NCBI GenBank assembly: GCA_030762895.1
Contig: CM061068.1
Location: 158,120,811-158,184,810 of the forward strand
Direction: 5' to 3'
DNA: 64,000 nt
DNA from: Sophora flavescens
Lineage: Eukaryota; Streptophyta; Magnoliopsida; Fabales; Fabaceae
Shown here: piece by piece, positions 23,142-33,067 of the stretch
Layout: each line of letters begins with the position of its first letter
How positions within the stretch are numbered: position 1 is the stretch's first letter
Position numbers and translations under genes: made by a program
Notes under the pieces: generated by a model
The model's input: the letters and a program-made list of their open reading frames with translations, nothing else
The model's database searches: none
Told to the model about the DNA's origin: nothing

Positions 23142-24520
23142 TGATGAGTGTGATTACACATCATATTCCTTTATCATATTGCATGCATTTTCATGTAGTT
23201 TATGCATTTTTAATTTGATTTTTGTTAGTTTTTACCTTGGAACGGGTAAGGCGGTTTGGTGGTGTTGTTGTGCAGGAATTGAAGATTAAAACGTTCAAGA
23301 TCAACCATGATGGAGCTTGCATGAAGATGGAGCTTGAAAAGCAAGAAAATTGAGCCAAACAGAGGCAATCACGGCCTAGCCGTGACAGCCATCACGGCTA
23401 TGATCGAACAAGGCTGAAAAAAAAAGTACACAAAAGTCAGAACCTGTCACGGCCAGGCCGTGATGGACATCACGGCCAGGCCGTGATGGACATCACGGCC
23501 GTAACAGGCCATCAGTGCCAAGTTTTCCAAGACAGAATCTGTCACGGCCTGGCCGTGACAGGCATCACGGCCGTGATGTGCAATATCTGGAATTTTAAAA
23601 GCTGATTTTATCTGATTTTGTAATTGCTTAAGATGCAAGTTACCCTACCTTATAAATAGGACCTAGAGGCTCGAAAATAGGATCACCTTTTGGGCTGCTA
23701 CCTTAGGCAAAATTAGGATTTCTCTTCTTCTTCTTCTTCTTCTTCTTCTTCTCTTCTCTTAGGTTTTCTTTTATGCTTTTGTTAATCAAGCTTGCTATGA
23801 ACATGGCAATGCTTGAGTAGTAGTTTTATTTCTAGGAATTGGGGCTATGCCCAATATTTGTTTATGGTGACGAATTGACGTTTGGTCTCTTGTTAATTTC
23901 GATTTCACTTTTGATTTGATTCCTATTGCTTTAATTACTCGTAAATTCGGTGGCCACTTATTTGCTTGTCGTAGATACTCTAAGGAGGAATCTACCGGTG
24001 AACTTAGGTATCGGATCTATAAGAATCAAACTTAGGACTTAAATCACGAGAGTTAGAAGCGGTCCTTCGAGGGTTCACGAATTGTCACAAAACTTAAAGG
24101 GTTCAATTTAAATTCAATTACCACGAGAGTAGGGGTTGGTTTAATTGGGCACGGTTCTTGTAACCCGAGAGGGAGTATTAACTTATTGAGGATAAATTCG
24201 CCTTCAAAGCAATTTTGATAATTAGCAAGGGGTAGTCAATTTGGTAACATGAACAATCTTGTTGGTAACCCAATTCTTGGGAATCTCTTTTGTTTTGAAA
24301 ACCCCCTAATAGATTTACTTTCCTATTTTAATTGACTACGTTCTTAAATATCTGATTTTCTAGTTAATTCTTATTACAAAAATCAAATCTTTTCCAAATC
24401 CTTTTTTATAGTCCAGTTTAATTGATTTAATAATTAATTGTTATTTAAGATCACGGTCTCTGTGGGATCGATCTTTTTATTACTTGACGACGAATCCGAT
24501 ACACTTGCCGGAAACCATCA
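23142..24520 (+). repeat. 3' LTR of the Athila/Tat-type element
   Basis: TGATGAGTGTGATTACACATC at the start and CCGGAAACCATCA at the end. It has a single promoter unit: a dyad array at about 23369-23580 and TATAAATAGG at 23650. One dyad half-module is duplicated at 23458-23485. It is more complete than the 5' LTR except for the triplication. Confidence 0.9.
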
Positions 24521-24720
24521 CATTTCAATTCCCCAAGATTACAAACAAAGCCTTTGACAAAGCATCCCATTGCATCACGAATGATTCCTCCACAAGCAGT
24601 CCTACTCGTTTGAGAATTGACAGCCCTATCTATATTGATCTTAAGAAATCCTGTTGGAGGGGGGACTCCATCCCACAGGCATAACACTCTTCTGTCATTC
24701 GGATAAGCAGGGGGCAAGCA
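24521..24720 (-). pseudogene. RNase H domain, N-terminal half
   Basis: On the minus strand it reads PPPTGFLKINIDRAVNSQ then TACGGIIRDAMGCFVKGF and CNLG, the start of an RVT_3-type RNase H (the Asp in INID is the first catalytic position). It breaks off exactly at the 3' LTR end and resumes at 11871. See the entry at 11500. Confidence 0.8.
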
Positions 24721-25108
24721 ATGATCTGATCAATAAGTTTGGCTTAAGAGTTAATAGTGAGACGTCCTCTAATATATCAGTTTTTATTATTAATATTAGT
24801 CATTCATGAAAAAGAGATTATTTAGGATCGAGAATATTAAAACACAACATATAAGATTTTATTACATCGACATCATAATAGAAACACAGTATGCATTATT
24901 TATCCATATATTCAGTCCCACATAATATTACATTAGAAAATACATGCATAATACGATAAGTACTTAAGTAGGTAAGTAGGTTACACACAATATTTATTAT
25001 CATCACACTTATACTAGTTATATAGCATATGACGGATCTAGTTGCCAGAGTTGTTCCCATCATGTGTGGGTAGAGTCAGACAAGGGAAGGTCTAGAGCAT
25101 GTTGAATG
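24721..25108. other. AT-rich flank of CACTA 2
   Basis: No element ends are seen. The last bases (25092-25108, minus strand) continue the open frame that resumes at 31425 on the far side of CACTA 2 and close it with a TAG after four more codons. Confidence 0.4.
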
Positions 25109-25129
25109 CACTAGTGCAATAAGTGCTTT

Positions 25130-25475
25130 TTTACGTCAGTTAAAATTGATTTTTTACGTCAGAATACTGACTGACGTAAATACAGCTGACGTTAAAAGTT
25201 TAACTTTTAACGTCAGTTGAGAACTGACGTTAAATATAACACTATTAACGTCGGTTCTTTAACACAACTGACGTTAATTTTGTCAAAATTAACGTCAGTT
25301 CTTTAACAACACCGACGTAAATTTTGTTAAAACTAACGTCAATTGTTATCAAGAACTGACGTTAAAGGTCTTAATTTTAAAGTCAGTTGTAATAAACAAC
25401 TGACGTTAATAGTGTACTGTATATTTTTATAAAATACTTTTAACGTCAGTTGTATGATACAATTGACGTTAATAG
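25130..25475. repeat. Left subterminal TGACGT palindrome array of CACTA 2
   Basis: Repeated TTAACGTCAGTTGT and its complement in alternating orientation, about 15-35 bases apart. Subterminal arrays bind the accessory transposase in CACTA elements (family knowledge). The TGACG core is also a plant bZIP (TGA) site. Confidence 0.85.
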
Positions 25476-25673
25476 TATTTTTTTTTAAATTCAGTTTTAA
25501 AATATCACTCCCCTAAGACATCCCTGCATTCAGTAAATATCCCAGTAACACAGAATATCACACACATTACAGAATTGCAAAGGAAAAATGGAACAATGAT
25601 CCATATGTATGCCTGTTCAAAACAATATATATTTATTAACATAGGTTATAAATGTATACTAAGTTTAAACTAC

Positions 25674-28600
25674 CTATATCAATATCCCTTCGTGATGATC
25701 ATCACGAGTGGCATGTACATCGTCCACCTGTGTCTCCTCGATTATAGTAGGCATGTTTGTTGAAAAAGAAGGAGTCTCGGGAATATCAAGATTTGAATCT
25801 TCATTTTCATCACTACCATTATACATGCTTTTTCCTTGGAGAACCACGGACAACCTTTTGTTAGAAGGATCAGTGATGTAGAACACTTGTTTTGCTTGGG
25901 AAGCCATTATGAAAGGCTCATTTATATGACCTAACTTGTTGAGGTCTACCAATGTGAACCCCAATTCGTCGGTTTGTACACCACCGTTACTATCAGCCCA
26001 CTTACATTTAAATACCGGCACCCTAAGCTTAGTGTAATCGAGCACCCAAATATCTTCAATATATCCAAAGTAAGGTCTCGGTCTTCAGAACGGGTTTTGT
26101 GTCCTTTGCACTAGAGAAGTGCATTGCTTGACTCCACGATCATAACCCCACTATTTTGCATGGTACTCTTGTTATCTTGTTCCTTTGTATAAAAGGAAAA
26201 GTTATTTATGTCGTATCCGCTCCAACATATGACGTTGAAGTTAGGCCCACGTGCTAGCCATTTTACGTCATCAGAAGCAGTACTACCATCCTTAAGCATT
26301 TCTTCCTTGAACCATGGTAAGAAAGTCTTGTTATGCTTGTTCAACAACCACCTTTCGCTCATTCGAGGGTTTTCTTGATTGACTTTTCTTTTATGTTCAA
26401 ATAAGAAAGGGTGAACACATTCGATGATGTTCAATACATACAAATGTTCTTGAAGCACTTCCTCTCGATCCTTCCTATTAATTCTTAAGCCATGTGTACC
26501 CCTTACCTTGACATCGATCTCATCATGCCGAGGCTTAGGAACCCATATAGGATCCGTGTTATGAAGGTAGTCCGAACAAAACTCAATAGCTTCTTCTGCA
26601 ATATACCTTTGAACAATAGATGCTTCCGGACGATGAGGATTCTTCACGTACCCTTTCAAGATCTTCATGTAGCGCTCAACTGGGTACATTCATCTCAGAA
26701 AAACCGGCCCACATAATCTAATCTCCCTCACCAAATGAACAATTAAGTGAACCATTATGTCGAAAAAGGAAGGAGGAAAATACATCTCCAATTGGCACAA
26801 GATTGTAGCAGCCTCAACTTCCAAGTCATCCAACATACGGGGGTCAAAGACTTTGCTACATATAGAATTGAAGAATGAGCACAACCGAGTAATGGCATGT
26901 CTCACATTTTTTGTAGCAATACCATGAATAGCAACGGCGAGAAGTTGTTGCATCAAGATGTGACAATCATGAGACTTCAAGCCAACCAATTTAAGATCAC
27001 TAGAGACAAGCCTCTTCATATTTGAAGAGTAACCATGTGGAACTTTGATGCCACTGAAGACACCATGAAACTTTGTCTCTTTTTTTTTGACAAAGTATGA
27101 CATGCTGGCGGCAAATAAGTTCATTTACCATCCTCAACAACTGGAGCTAACTGCTCTCGTATACCCATAGCAACGAGGTCGAGACGAGCATTCACACCAT
27201 CCTTTGTCTTGCCCTGAATGTTGAGAAGCGTCCCGATCACACTATCACACACATTTTTCTCCACATGCATCACATCAATGCAAGTGTCGACATCAAGCTT
27301 GCTTGATATGGAAGATCAAAGAATATCGACCTCTTCTTCCATATGTTTTTCTCAACAACTTTACCTTTCTTTTTAGACTTGCCGAATATAACATCGATGT
27401 CCTTTACCCTCTCGATAAACCTGCTCTCCAATTAAGGCCGGCGCTTCTTTTGTCTCTTGGCATCCATTAAAAGCTTTTTTCATCTTACGATATGGGTGAT
27501 CACGTCTAAGAAATCTCCGATGCCCAAGGTAAACCGTCTTCTTTCCATGATTCAACTGAGTGTAGAATGTGCCTTCTTCACATATATGGCATGCTTTATG
27601 CCCTTGACACCGCATCCGGACAAGTTACCGTATCTTTGGAAAGTCGTTGATGGTGCAAAATAACATGGCACGAAGCTTGAAAGTCTCATGAGAATACCCA
27701 TCAACTACATCAACACCTTCCACCCACAACATTTTCAAGTCTTCAATCAAGGGACCTAGATAAACATCTAAGTCATTTCACGGTTGCTTTGGGCCCGAAA
27801 TCATCATAGACAACATCATGTATTTGCGCTTCATGCACAACCAAGGGGGCATGTTGTAAATCACCAACAGAACAGGCCATGAACTATGAATACTACTCAT
27901 GTTACCATAAGGATTCATTCCATCCGTAGCAAGTCCAAGCCTTAGGTTTCTTGGCTCATCGGTGAAATCTGGAAACATAGTATCGATATTCTTCCATTGA
28001 ATAGAATCAGCAGGATGATGAACCTTTCCATCACGTTTCCTCTCATCATTATGCCATCTAAGATTCTTCGCATCTTTCGCATTGGCAAACAATCGCTTGA
28101 ACCTTGGAATTATTGGAAGATACCATAACACCTTCGCAGGAGGACCCTTTTTTCTCACATCATCAACATCATCATCATCATCACCACCCTTCACTTTGTA
28201 TCGTGATAACCCATATTTGGGGCAATCGTGTTTGTCTTCATGAACACCGGTGTACAATATGCAATCATTGGGGCATGCGTGTATCTTCTTATACTCCATA
28301 CCCATAGGACACAATACCTTCTTGGCCTCATAGTTACGGTCAGGCAATGTGTTGTCCTCCGGAAGCAAGTCTTTCAACACTTCAAGCAATTCCGTGAAGC
28401 TTTTATCGCTCCAACCATTTCTCGCCTTCACACAAACCAATTTTAGCACCGCCGACAACCGTGTATGAGTAGTACACCCTGGATATAAAGGCTTATCCGC
28501 ATCACCGCACAACCTATCATACACATGTGCTCGATGAAAAGATTCTTGTCCAATATCACGGATCATGTCCTCTACTCGATCATCCTCCATATATACGTCA

Positions 28601-28860
28601 ACGTCCTCACTTTGGGAGACACTCGCCGTATTACTACTCAACAACATATCACCATGCCATATCCATCTTGTATAACTCAAGCAAATCCCTTCACAAATCA
28701 AATGAGTACGTATATCCTTCACCGTACATTTCCTCGTATTCAAACACTTGACACAAGGACAACAGAACATTCCATTACTATTAGGAACATTCCTTTGAGC
28801 AAATTCTATAAATTCTCCCACCCCCTTCAAATACTCAGCACTAGTACGCTTACAAACCAT
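25674..28860 (-). pseudogene. TNP2-like CACTA transposase, broken
   Basis: Starts at the ATG 28860. Domains in order: transposase-associated zinc domain (about residues 4-75, CCPCVKC, GICLSYTRWIWHG), tnp2 core (LATDGMNPYGNMSS; CHICEEGT; IDVMHVEKN region at 27240-27290), DUF4218 (26690-27124, LKSHDCHILMQQLL) and DUF4216 (25950-26250, NFNVICWSGYDINNFSFYT, then LDYTKLRVPVFKCKWAD). Damage: TGA at 27778 where Gly is expected after GPKQP; a +1 and a compensating -1 shift near 27610-27660; a frameshift near 27290; stops at 27123 and at 26690 (in a CGPVFLR*MYPVERYM context, Trp to TGA); a further break at 26046-26110. A working enzyme would cut and join the element ends in the nucleus; this one cannot. 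Confidence 0.9.
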
Positions 28861-28904
28861 CTAACTACGATCCATAACTAGATAGGTCTTGTAGATATAC
28901 AAAA

Positions 28905-28918
28905 CATATATATATATC
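28905..28918 (-). promoter_or_regulatory. TATA box of the CACTA 2 transposase
   Basis: A TATATATATA run about 45-58 bases upstream of the transposase ATG on the minus strand. It is the only strong TATA-like match there. The dyad module at 28980-29095 lies about 65 bases further upstream. Confidence 0.5.
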
Positions 28919-28979
28919 CAATATAAGGACAATACGGGAGATTGAAAACTATAGTTTTTAAAGATTAATTGCCAAGCAC

Positions 28980-29095
28980 TGGTCACGACCTGGCAGTGAT
29001 GTCCATCACGGCCGTAACGTGCCAACTGAACAGACCATGCCATCACAGCAGGAGCGATCATGGCCTAGCCGTGATTAGCATCACGACATGACAGC
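28980..29095. promoter_or_regulatory. CACGGCCGTG dyad-pair module in the transposase promoter
   Basis: Two diverged copies of the two-palindrome module of the Athila/Tat LTR: TCACGACCTGGCAGTGA, 4 bases, CATCACGGCCGTAACG at 28982-29020; and ATCATGGCCTAGCCGTGA, 4 bases, CATCACGACATGA at 29057-29091. Order, spacing and the CATCACGG junction are the same, but surrounding sequence differs from the LTR. Confidence 0.7.
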
Positions 29096-29099
29096 CAGC

Positions 29100-30880
29100 A
29101 GAGCAACATGCACTCAAAACCAAAAACAGAGACGTACATTCCAAACAACTCAAACTCACGGTTTCAAGTTTCAACTACTGAGACTACAGTTTCAACATAC
29201 ACTCAAAACCAAAAATACAAAAATGTGCCCTAAATACTCACCAGAAATAGGTGCTCGTGTGGTGGTGGGGAGGGGAGCTCGAGTGGTGGCCAACGTTCGA
29301 TGTGGTTACTGAGAGTAGAGGGACAAGGAGAGTTAGTGTGCGGGAAGGGGAAAGAGAGATGTACGTCAAGTTATTGCAAAGAATGAATGGAAGACAGAGT
29401 TAGGGTTAATAGTGTACCTCACGGTGGTGGCGAAGAAGCCCTCGCGGTGGTTGCGGTGGAGATGAGCTCGCGATTAGGGTTCTGTGCTGGGTGAGAGTGA
29501 GAGTGAGGGTTTAGAGTGATTTAGGGTTGAGCGTGATGAAAAGAGAAAAGAGACGTACGTACAGAGCGAAGTGCAGAAGGCGCGCGGGTGTAAACGTTAT
29601 ATAAAACAACATTTAACGTCAGTTGTATTAAACAACTGACGTTACAATTAATTTTTTAACGTCAGTGTTATTAACAAACTGACGTTAAATATTAATTTTT
29701 TTTTTAAAAACACTTTTAACGTCCGTTGTTGAATACAACTGACGTTAAAAGTGTTAAAGTAACATTCTTCTGTAACAGTCTGTAATACTGCCTCTTCTTT
29801 TCCTCTATATTTCTATTCCTTCACAAAATGGCTCTGAGACCTGTGTTAATTGAGTGACAACAGGGCATTTCAGATAGCTAGGGATATAGGATTATTTACG
29901 TCAGCTATTTATTTAACTGAAGTAAAAATCACACTTTTAACGTCAATTGTATAAACAACAGTTGTTAAAAATAAATATTTTTTATTTTAAAAACACTTTT
30001 AACTTCAGTTTTATTCAACAACTGACGTTAACAGTCCTGTGTGACAACAGGGCATTTCAGATAGGGATATAGGATTATTTATGTCAGCTGTTTATTTAAC
30101 TGAAGTAAAAATCACACTTTTAACGTCAGTTGTATAAACAACTGACGTTAAAAATAAATATTTTTTATTTTAAAAACACTTTTAACGTCAGTTTTATTCA
30201 ACAACTGACGTTAAAAGTGTATCTTCCTATTCCTTCGGGCGTTTTCTTTTCTGCACGTTTATAATATATGACTGTCAACTCCCAATGCGCCTTGGAACCT
30301 AATGCTCTTAATGATCAATTTAATTTTTTTAGCAACTTACGACGCCTAGTAACTTCATCTCCTGCTCCTATAAATAGCTTCCTTCCTTCCTTTAATTTTT
30401 CTGCTTCACAATATGGCTCTGCCATGGAGATTAACTTCATCACTCTTTCTTCCTATACCTAGACTTAAAGGTCTCTGTCTTAATGGTCAAACAACTTCTG
30501 AGGTTGTGTAAATTGCATTACATGGGTGATAAGGGTGTGTAAATCGCATTATGTGAGTTGCACACACCATCATCCTTCTGGAGAATCAGCAGCTACAGTT
30601 CCAAAATCTCAGCTTTGGAACCAAGTGGCTGTTCCAAGAATATTTCTGAAACAGATCGAGTGCACCCTTCACTCTGCCACGGCTCCAAAGTGACTGTGGA
30701 TTCAGATGGAGCATCGACTTCAAATGAGGGAGGGGATGCATTCAATGTTGGAGATTTTGAGAACAGGACTGAGAAGAAAATGATGTTGAAGCAGAAACTT
30801 TTTTATATTTTAGTGCTATCTTGCGGAAATTTTTTATCTTTTAAACATGTAATTGTAATTTATGAATCGCTTCAATGAGA
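29100..30880. other. CACTA 2 non-transposase half
   Basis: 29230-29600 is G-rich on the plus strand (GGTGGTGGGGAGGGG and similar). 29610-30215 is subterminal repeats, including the 188-bp duplication at 29853 and 30041. 30268-30880 holds short open frames (30268-30462 and 30558-30878, plus) with no known domain; the second has a Ser-rich start and could be captured sequence. No accessory TNPA-type protein is recognisable. Confidence 0.5.
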
Positions 30881-31084
30881 TACGATTTGATTATACATAT
30901 ATAACTTGTTTTATGTTAAGTGTTTATTTATTTTAATTTGCACAAGAATTTGTTAATTTACTAATTCAAGCTAATTAATTAAGATTAAAAATAAACTTTT
31001 TTAAAAAAAAGATTAGAAATAAAGCGCACTATATGGAGTGATGATCTGCGTTAAGAGTGACAACAGGGAGATGACAACGAAAGA

Positions 31085-31345
31085 AAGATAGGAATGAGTT
31101 GATTATTTACGTCGATTATTTATTTAACTGAAGTAAAAATCACACTTCTAACGTCAGTTTTATAAACAACTGACGTTAAAAGTTTTAATAATTTCTTGCA
31201 AAACACTTTTAACGTCAGTTCATTAAACAACTGACGCAAATAGTGATTTTATATTTACAAAACTGCCACCGCCTCACTTTTAACGTCAGTCCTTAAAACA
31301 ACTGACGTTAACAGTGAATTAATGAAGTCTGATATTTACAAAACT
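31085..31345. repeat. Right subterminal TGACGT palindrome array of CACTA 2
   Basis: Alternating AACGTCAGTT and AACTGACGTT pairs about 15-20 bases apart, separated by AT-rich sequence and GCCACCGCC blocks. It mirrors the left array. Confidence 0.85.
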
Positions 31346-31427
31346 GCCACCGCCCCCTTTTTAACGTCTAGTTTTTGGTTAACGGCGTAAACCTTACCGC
31401 TCTAATGTATATTTTCCACTAGTGATG

Positions 31428-31610
31428 GCAAGTTGAGAGTGACAACCATCGGTCCATGAACGACAATTAGCGGTATATTATTAAACAAATTATTGTAAAT
31501 GTTCAATATAATATTTCCCCGGTACGTAGCCATTCTCGTAGAATGATTGACATCCCATTCCCCTCCATCAAAGTCGCAAGCGATCATGACTAGGTATGCT
31601 GCATCTTTAT
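31428..31610 (-). CDS. Unidentified open frame cut by CACTA 2
   Basis: The minus-strand frame reads DAAYLVMIACDFDGGEWDVN and ends ...VVHGPMVVTLNL, then meets the CACTA 2 end. With the insertion and one duplication removed, the frame would close after about five more codons at 25092. An AG acceptor-like site (TTTTATAAAG) precedes it near 31611, so it may be a terminal exon. I do not recognise the protein. Base composition is less AT-rich than the flanks, which favours real coding sequence, but a random open frame cannot be excluded. Confidence 0.3.
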
Positions 31611-31639
31611 AAAATATACAAATTTTCACACATAAAAGA

Positions 31640-33067
31640 TCAAGAAGGAGTGAGAATACTTTATCATATAAATTGAGTAGAATGATGATAAATACAATCA
31701 AATACATAAAAGAGAAAACCAACAATTTTAGTAAAGTTTTTTTAATTAATCTAAAGAATTTATAGCACTTAATTAAATTAAATTATTATAAGGTTGTATA
31801 TCATTTTTATTTTTAATTAACCATTTTATGATTTAGTAATATTTGTATATGTCATGATGATGTATATTATGTATGCTATACATGAGACCCAAAAATTTTG
31901 CTCTACTCCATGGAGAGATTCTTTCACTCAAGATGCGATTGGGAAGACGTGTTTCGTACCCATTGGTCAAAACAAGTACAATCTAATAATAAAAATTTTG
32001 CGCAATACTCGACCTATGGAACACCCCACACGGAAAGTGACATTTAGTGATGGAAAAAAACCGTAGGTATAGCCCCAAAAACCTATACCGACGGACGTTT
32101 TGTTCCATGGTCAATAATATCCTACACCTACGATTATATCTCCATCACTATAGGCTTTAGTGACGACTTTTACACTACTTGGTATATTACTTATAGATAT
32201 ACCTACGGTTTATATTTCATTGGTATTTGTTTTAGTGACGGATCATAATTTATTATACCTACGATTTTGGTGCTGTCACCATAGAACTTATAGTTATACC
32301 TACAGTTTATATTCCATTGGTATATGTTTTAGTGACAGGTCATAATTTATTATACTTACAGTTTTGCCCTTGTCACTATAGATTCTTTTATTTTGGCATC
32401 AATATTTATGCTCGTCAGAAGATTAATAATAAATATTATATTTTCTTTTAAGATGATGATCAAATTATAATTAAATACACAATAAAATAAAAAATATTTT
32501 TTGCAACCAAAATAAAATAGAACTTCTTTCATACTGAAAATCAACATAAAGTCTTTGTATGTAGCAGTATCAATTTTACATTGGATTGTATTTCTTTGTC
32601 CTCTTTGTATCTGGGTAGAGTACCCCTAGTACTCTCATTTAATATACTTATTTGCTTATAAAAAAAAGTATCAAATTACACAACAGTTAAACAAGTCCAC
32701 CTAAAAGTAACATACTATGCACATACTATGCATATTGAAGAACAAAAGATTTTTAAATAGGTCTTGAAGATTCAAAAGGCAAAGGAAAAGCAGGCCTTGA
32801 AGGGCTGAATATGAAGAACTCAACAGGATAAAGATTTTGGAGGAACCTCAGGTCTGGGTAATTATAGTAAATTCTGATTTTATTGAAGTTGTTTCCGTGT
32901 TTGAACTCATTCTAATGCGCTTTCAACTTTATCTACAATTCCATTTTGATACAATTTCTTGTCTCAATTTTCTCTTGATAGTTTAAAAAAAAACTATCCA
33001 TATAAAGTCATATAACAATATGACAAATCACAAAATAAATCATATCATGTTCACTTAATTGCTAAGT
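31640..33067. other. AT-rich flank with a short direct repeat
   Basis: Nothing coding is supported. At 32191 and 32288 a 97-bp unit repeats (TTATAGNTATACCTACNG ... TTTTAGTGACNG). The preceding GATGGAAAAAAACCGTAGG near 32050 resembles a decayed element end. If the exon at 33068 is real, 32700-33067 would be its 3' UTR. Confidence 0.4.

Larger units (their letters stand above)
11872..24520 (+). mobile_element. Athila/Tat-type LTR retrotransposon, non-autonomous, nested host
   Basis: About 12.65 kb including a 5.2-kb CACTA insertion. LTRs are 11872-13540 and 23142-24520. The primer site matches tRNA-Asp and the purine tract lies at 23122-23141. Inside are a decayed gag-protease frame (13695-16025) and about 1.9 kb of noncoding sequence; there is no reverse transcriptase or integrase. 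Flanks CCTTG and CATTT agree at only 3 of 5 bases, so the target duplication has eroded or the ends were altered, and the first bases of the left LTR are damaged. The tRNA-Asp primer, DLGSS-type protease and LTR end (CCGGTACACTTGCCG) point to the Athila/Tat lineage. Confidence 0.85.
25109..31424 (-). mobile_element. CACTA transposon 2 with TNP2-type transposase
   Basis: 6316 bp. Ends CACTAGTG...CACTAGTG with 3-bp duplication ATG (25106-25108 and 31425-31427). Subterminal arrays of TTTTAACGTCAGTTG and its inverse occupy 25130-25475 on one side, and 29610-30215 and 31085-31345 on the other. The pairs form hairpins such as AACGTCAGTTGT..ACAACTGACGTT. The transposase reads on the minus strand (25674-28860) and is broken, so the copy is inactive. 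Region 29850-30215 is a 188-bp tandem duplication of subterminal sequence. Confidence 0.95.

Noticed and set aside
28104..28307. His-rich plus-strand frame
   Set aside because: Antisense of the Asp-rich stretch of the transposase.
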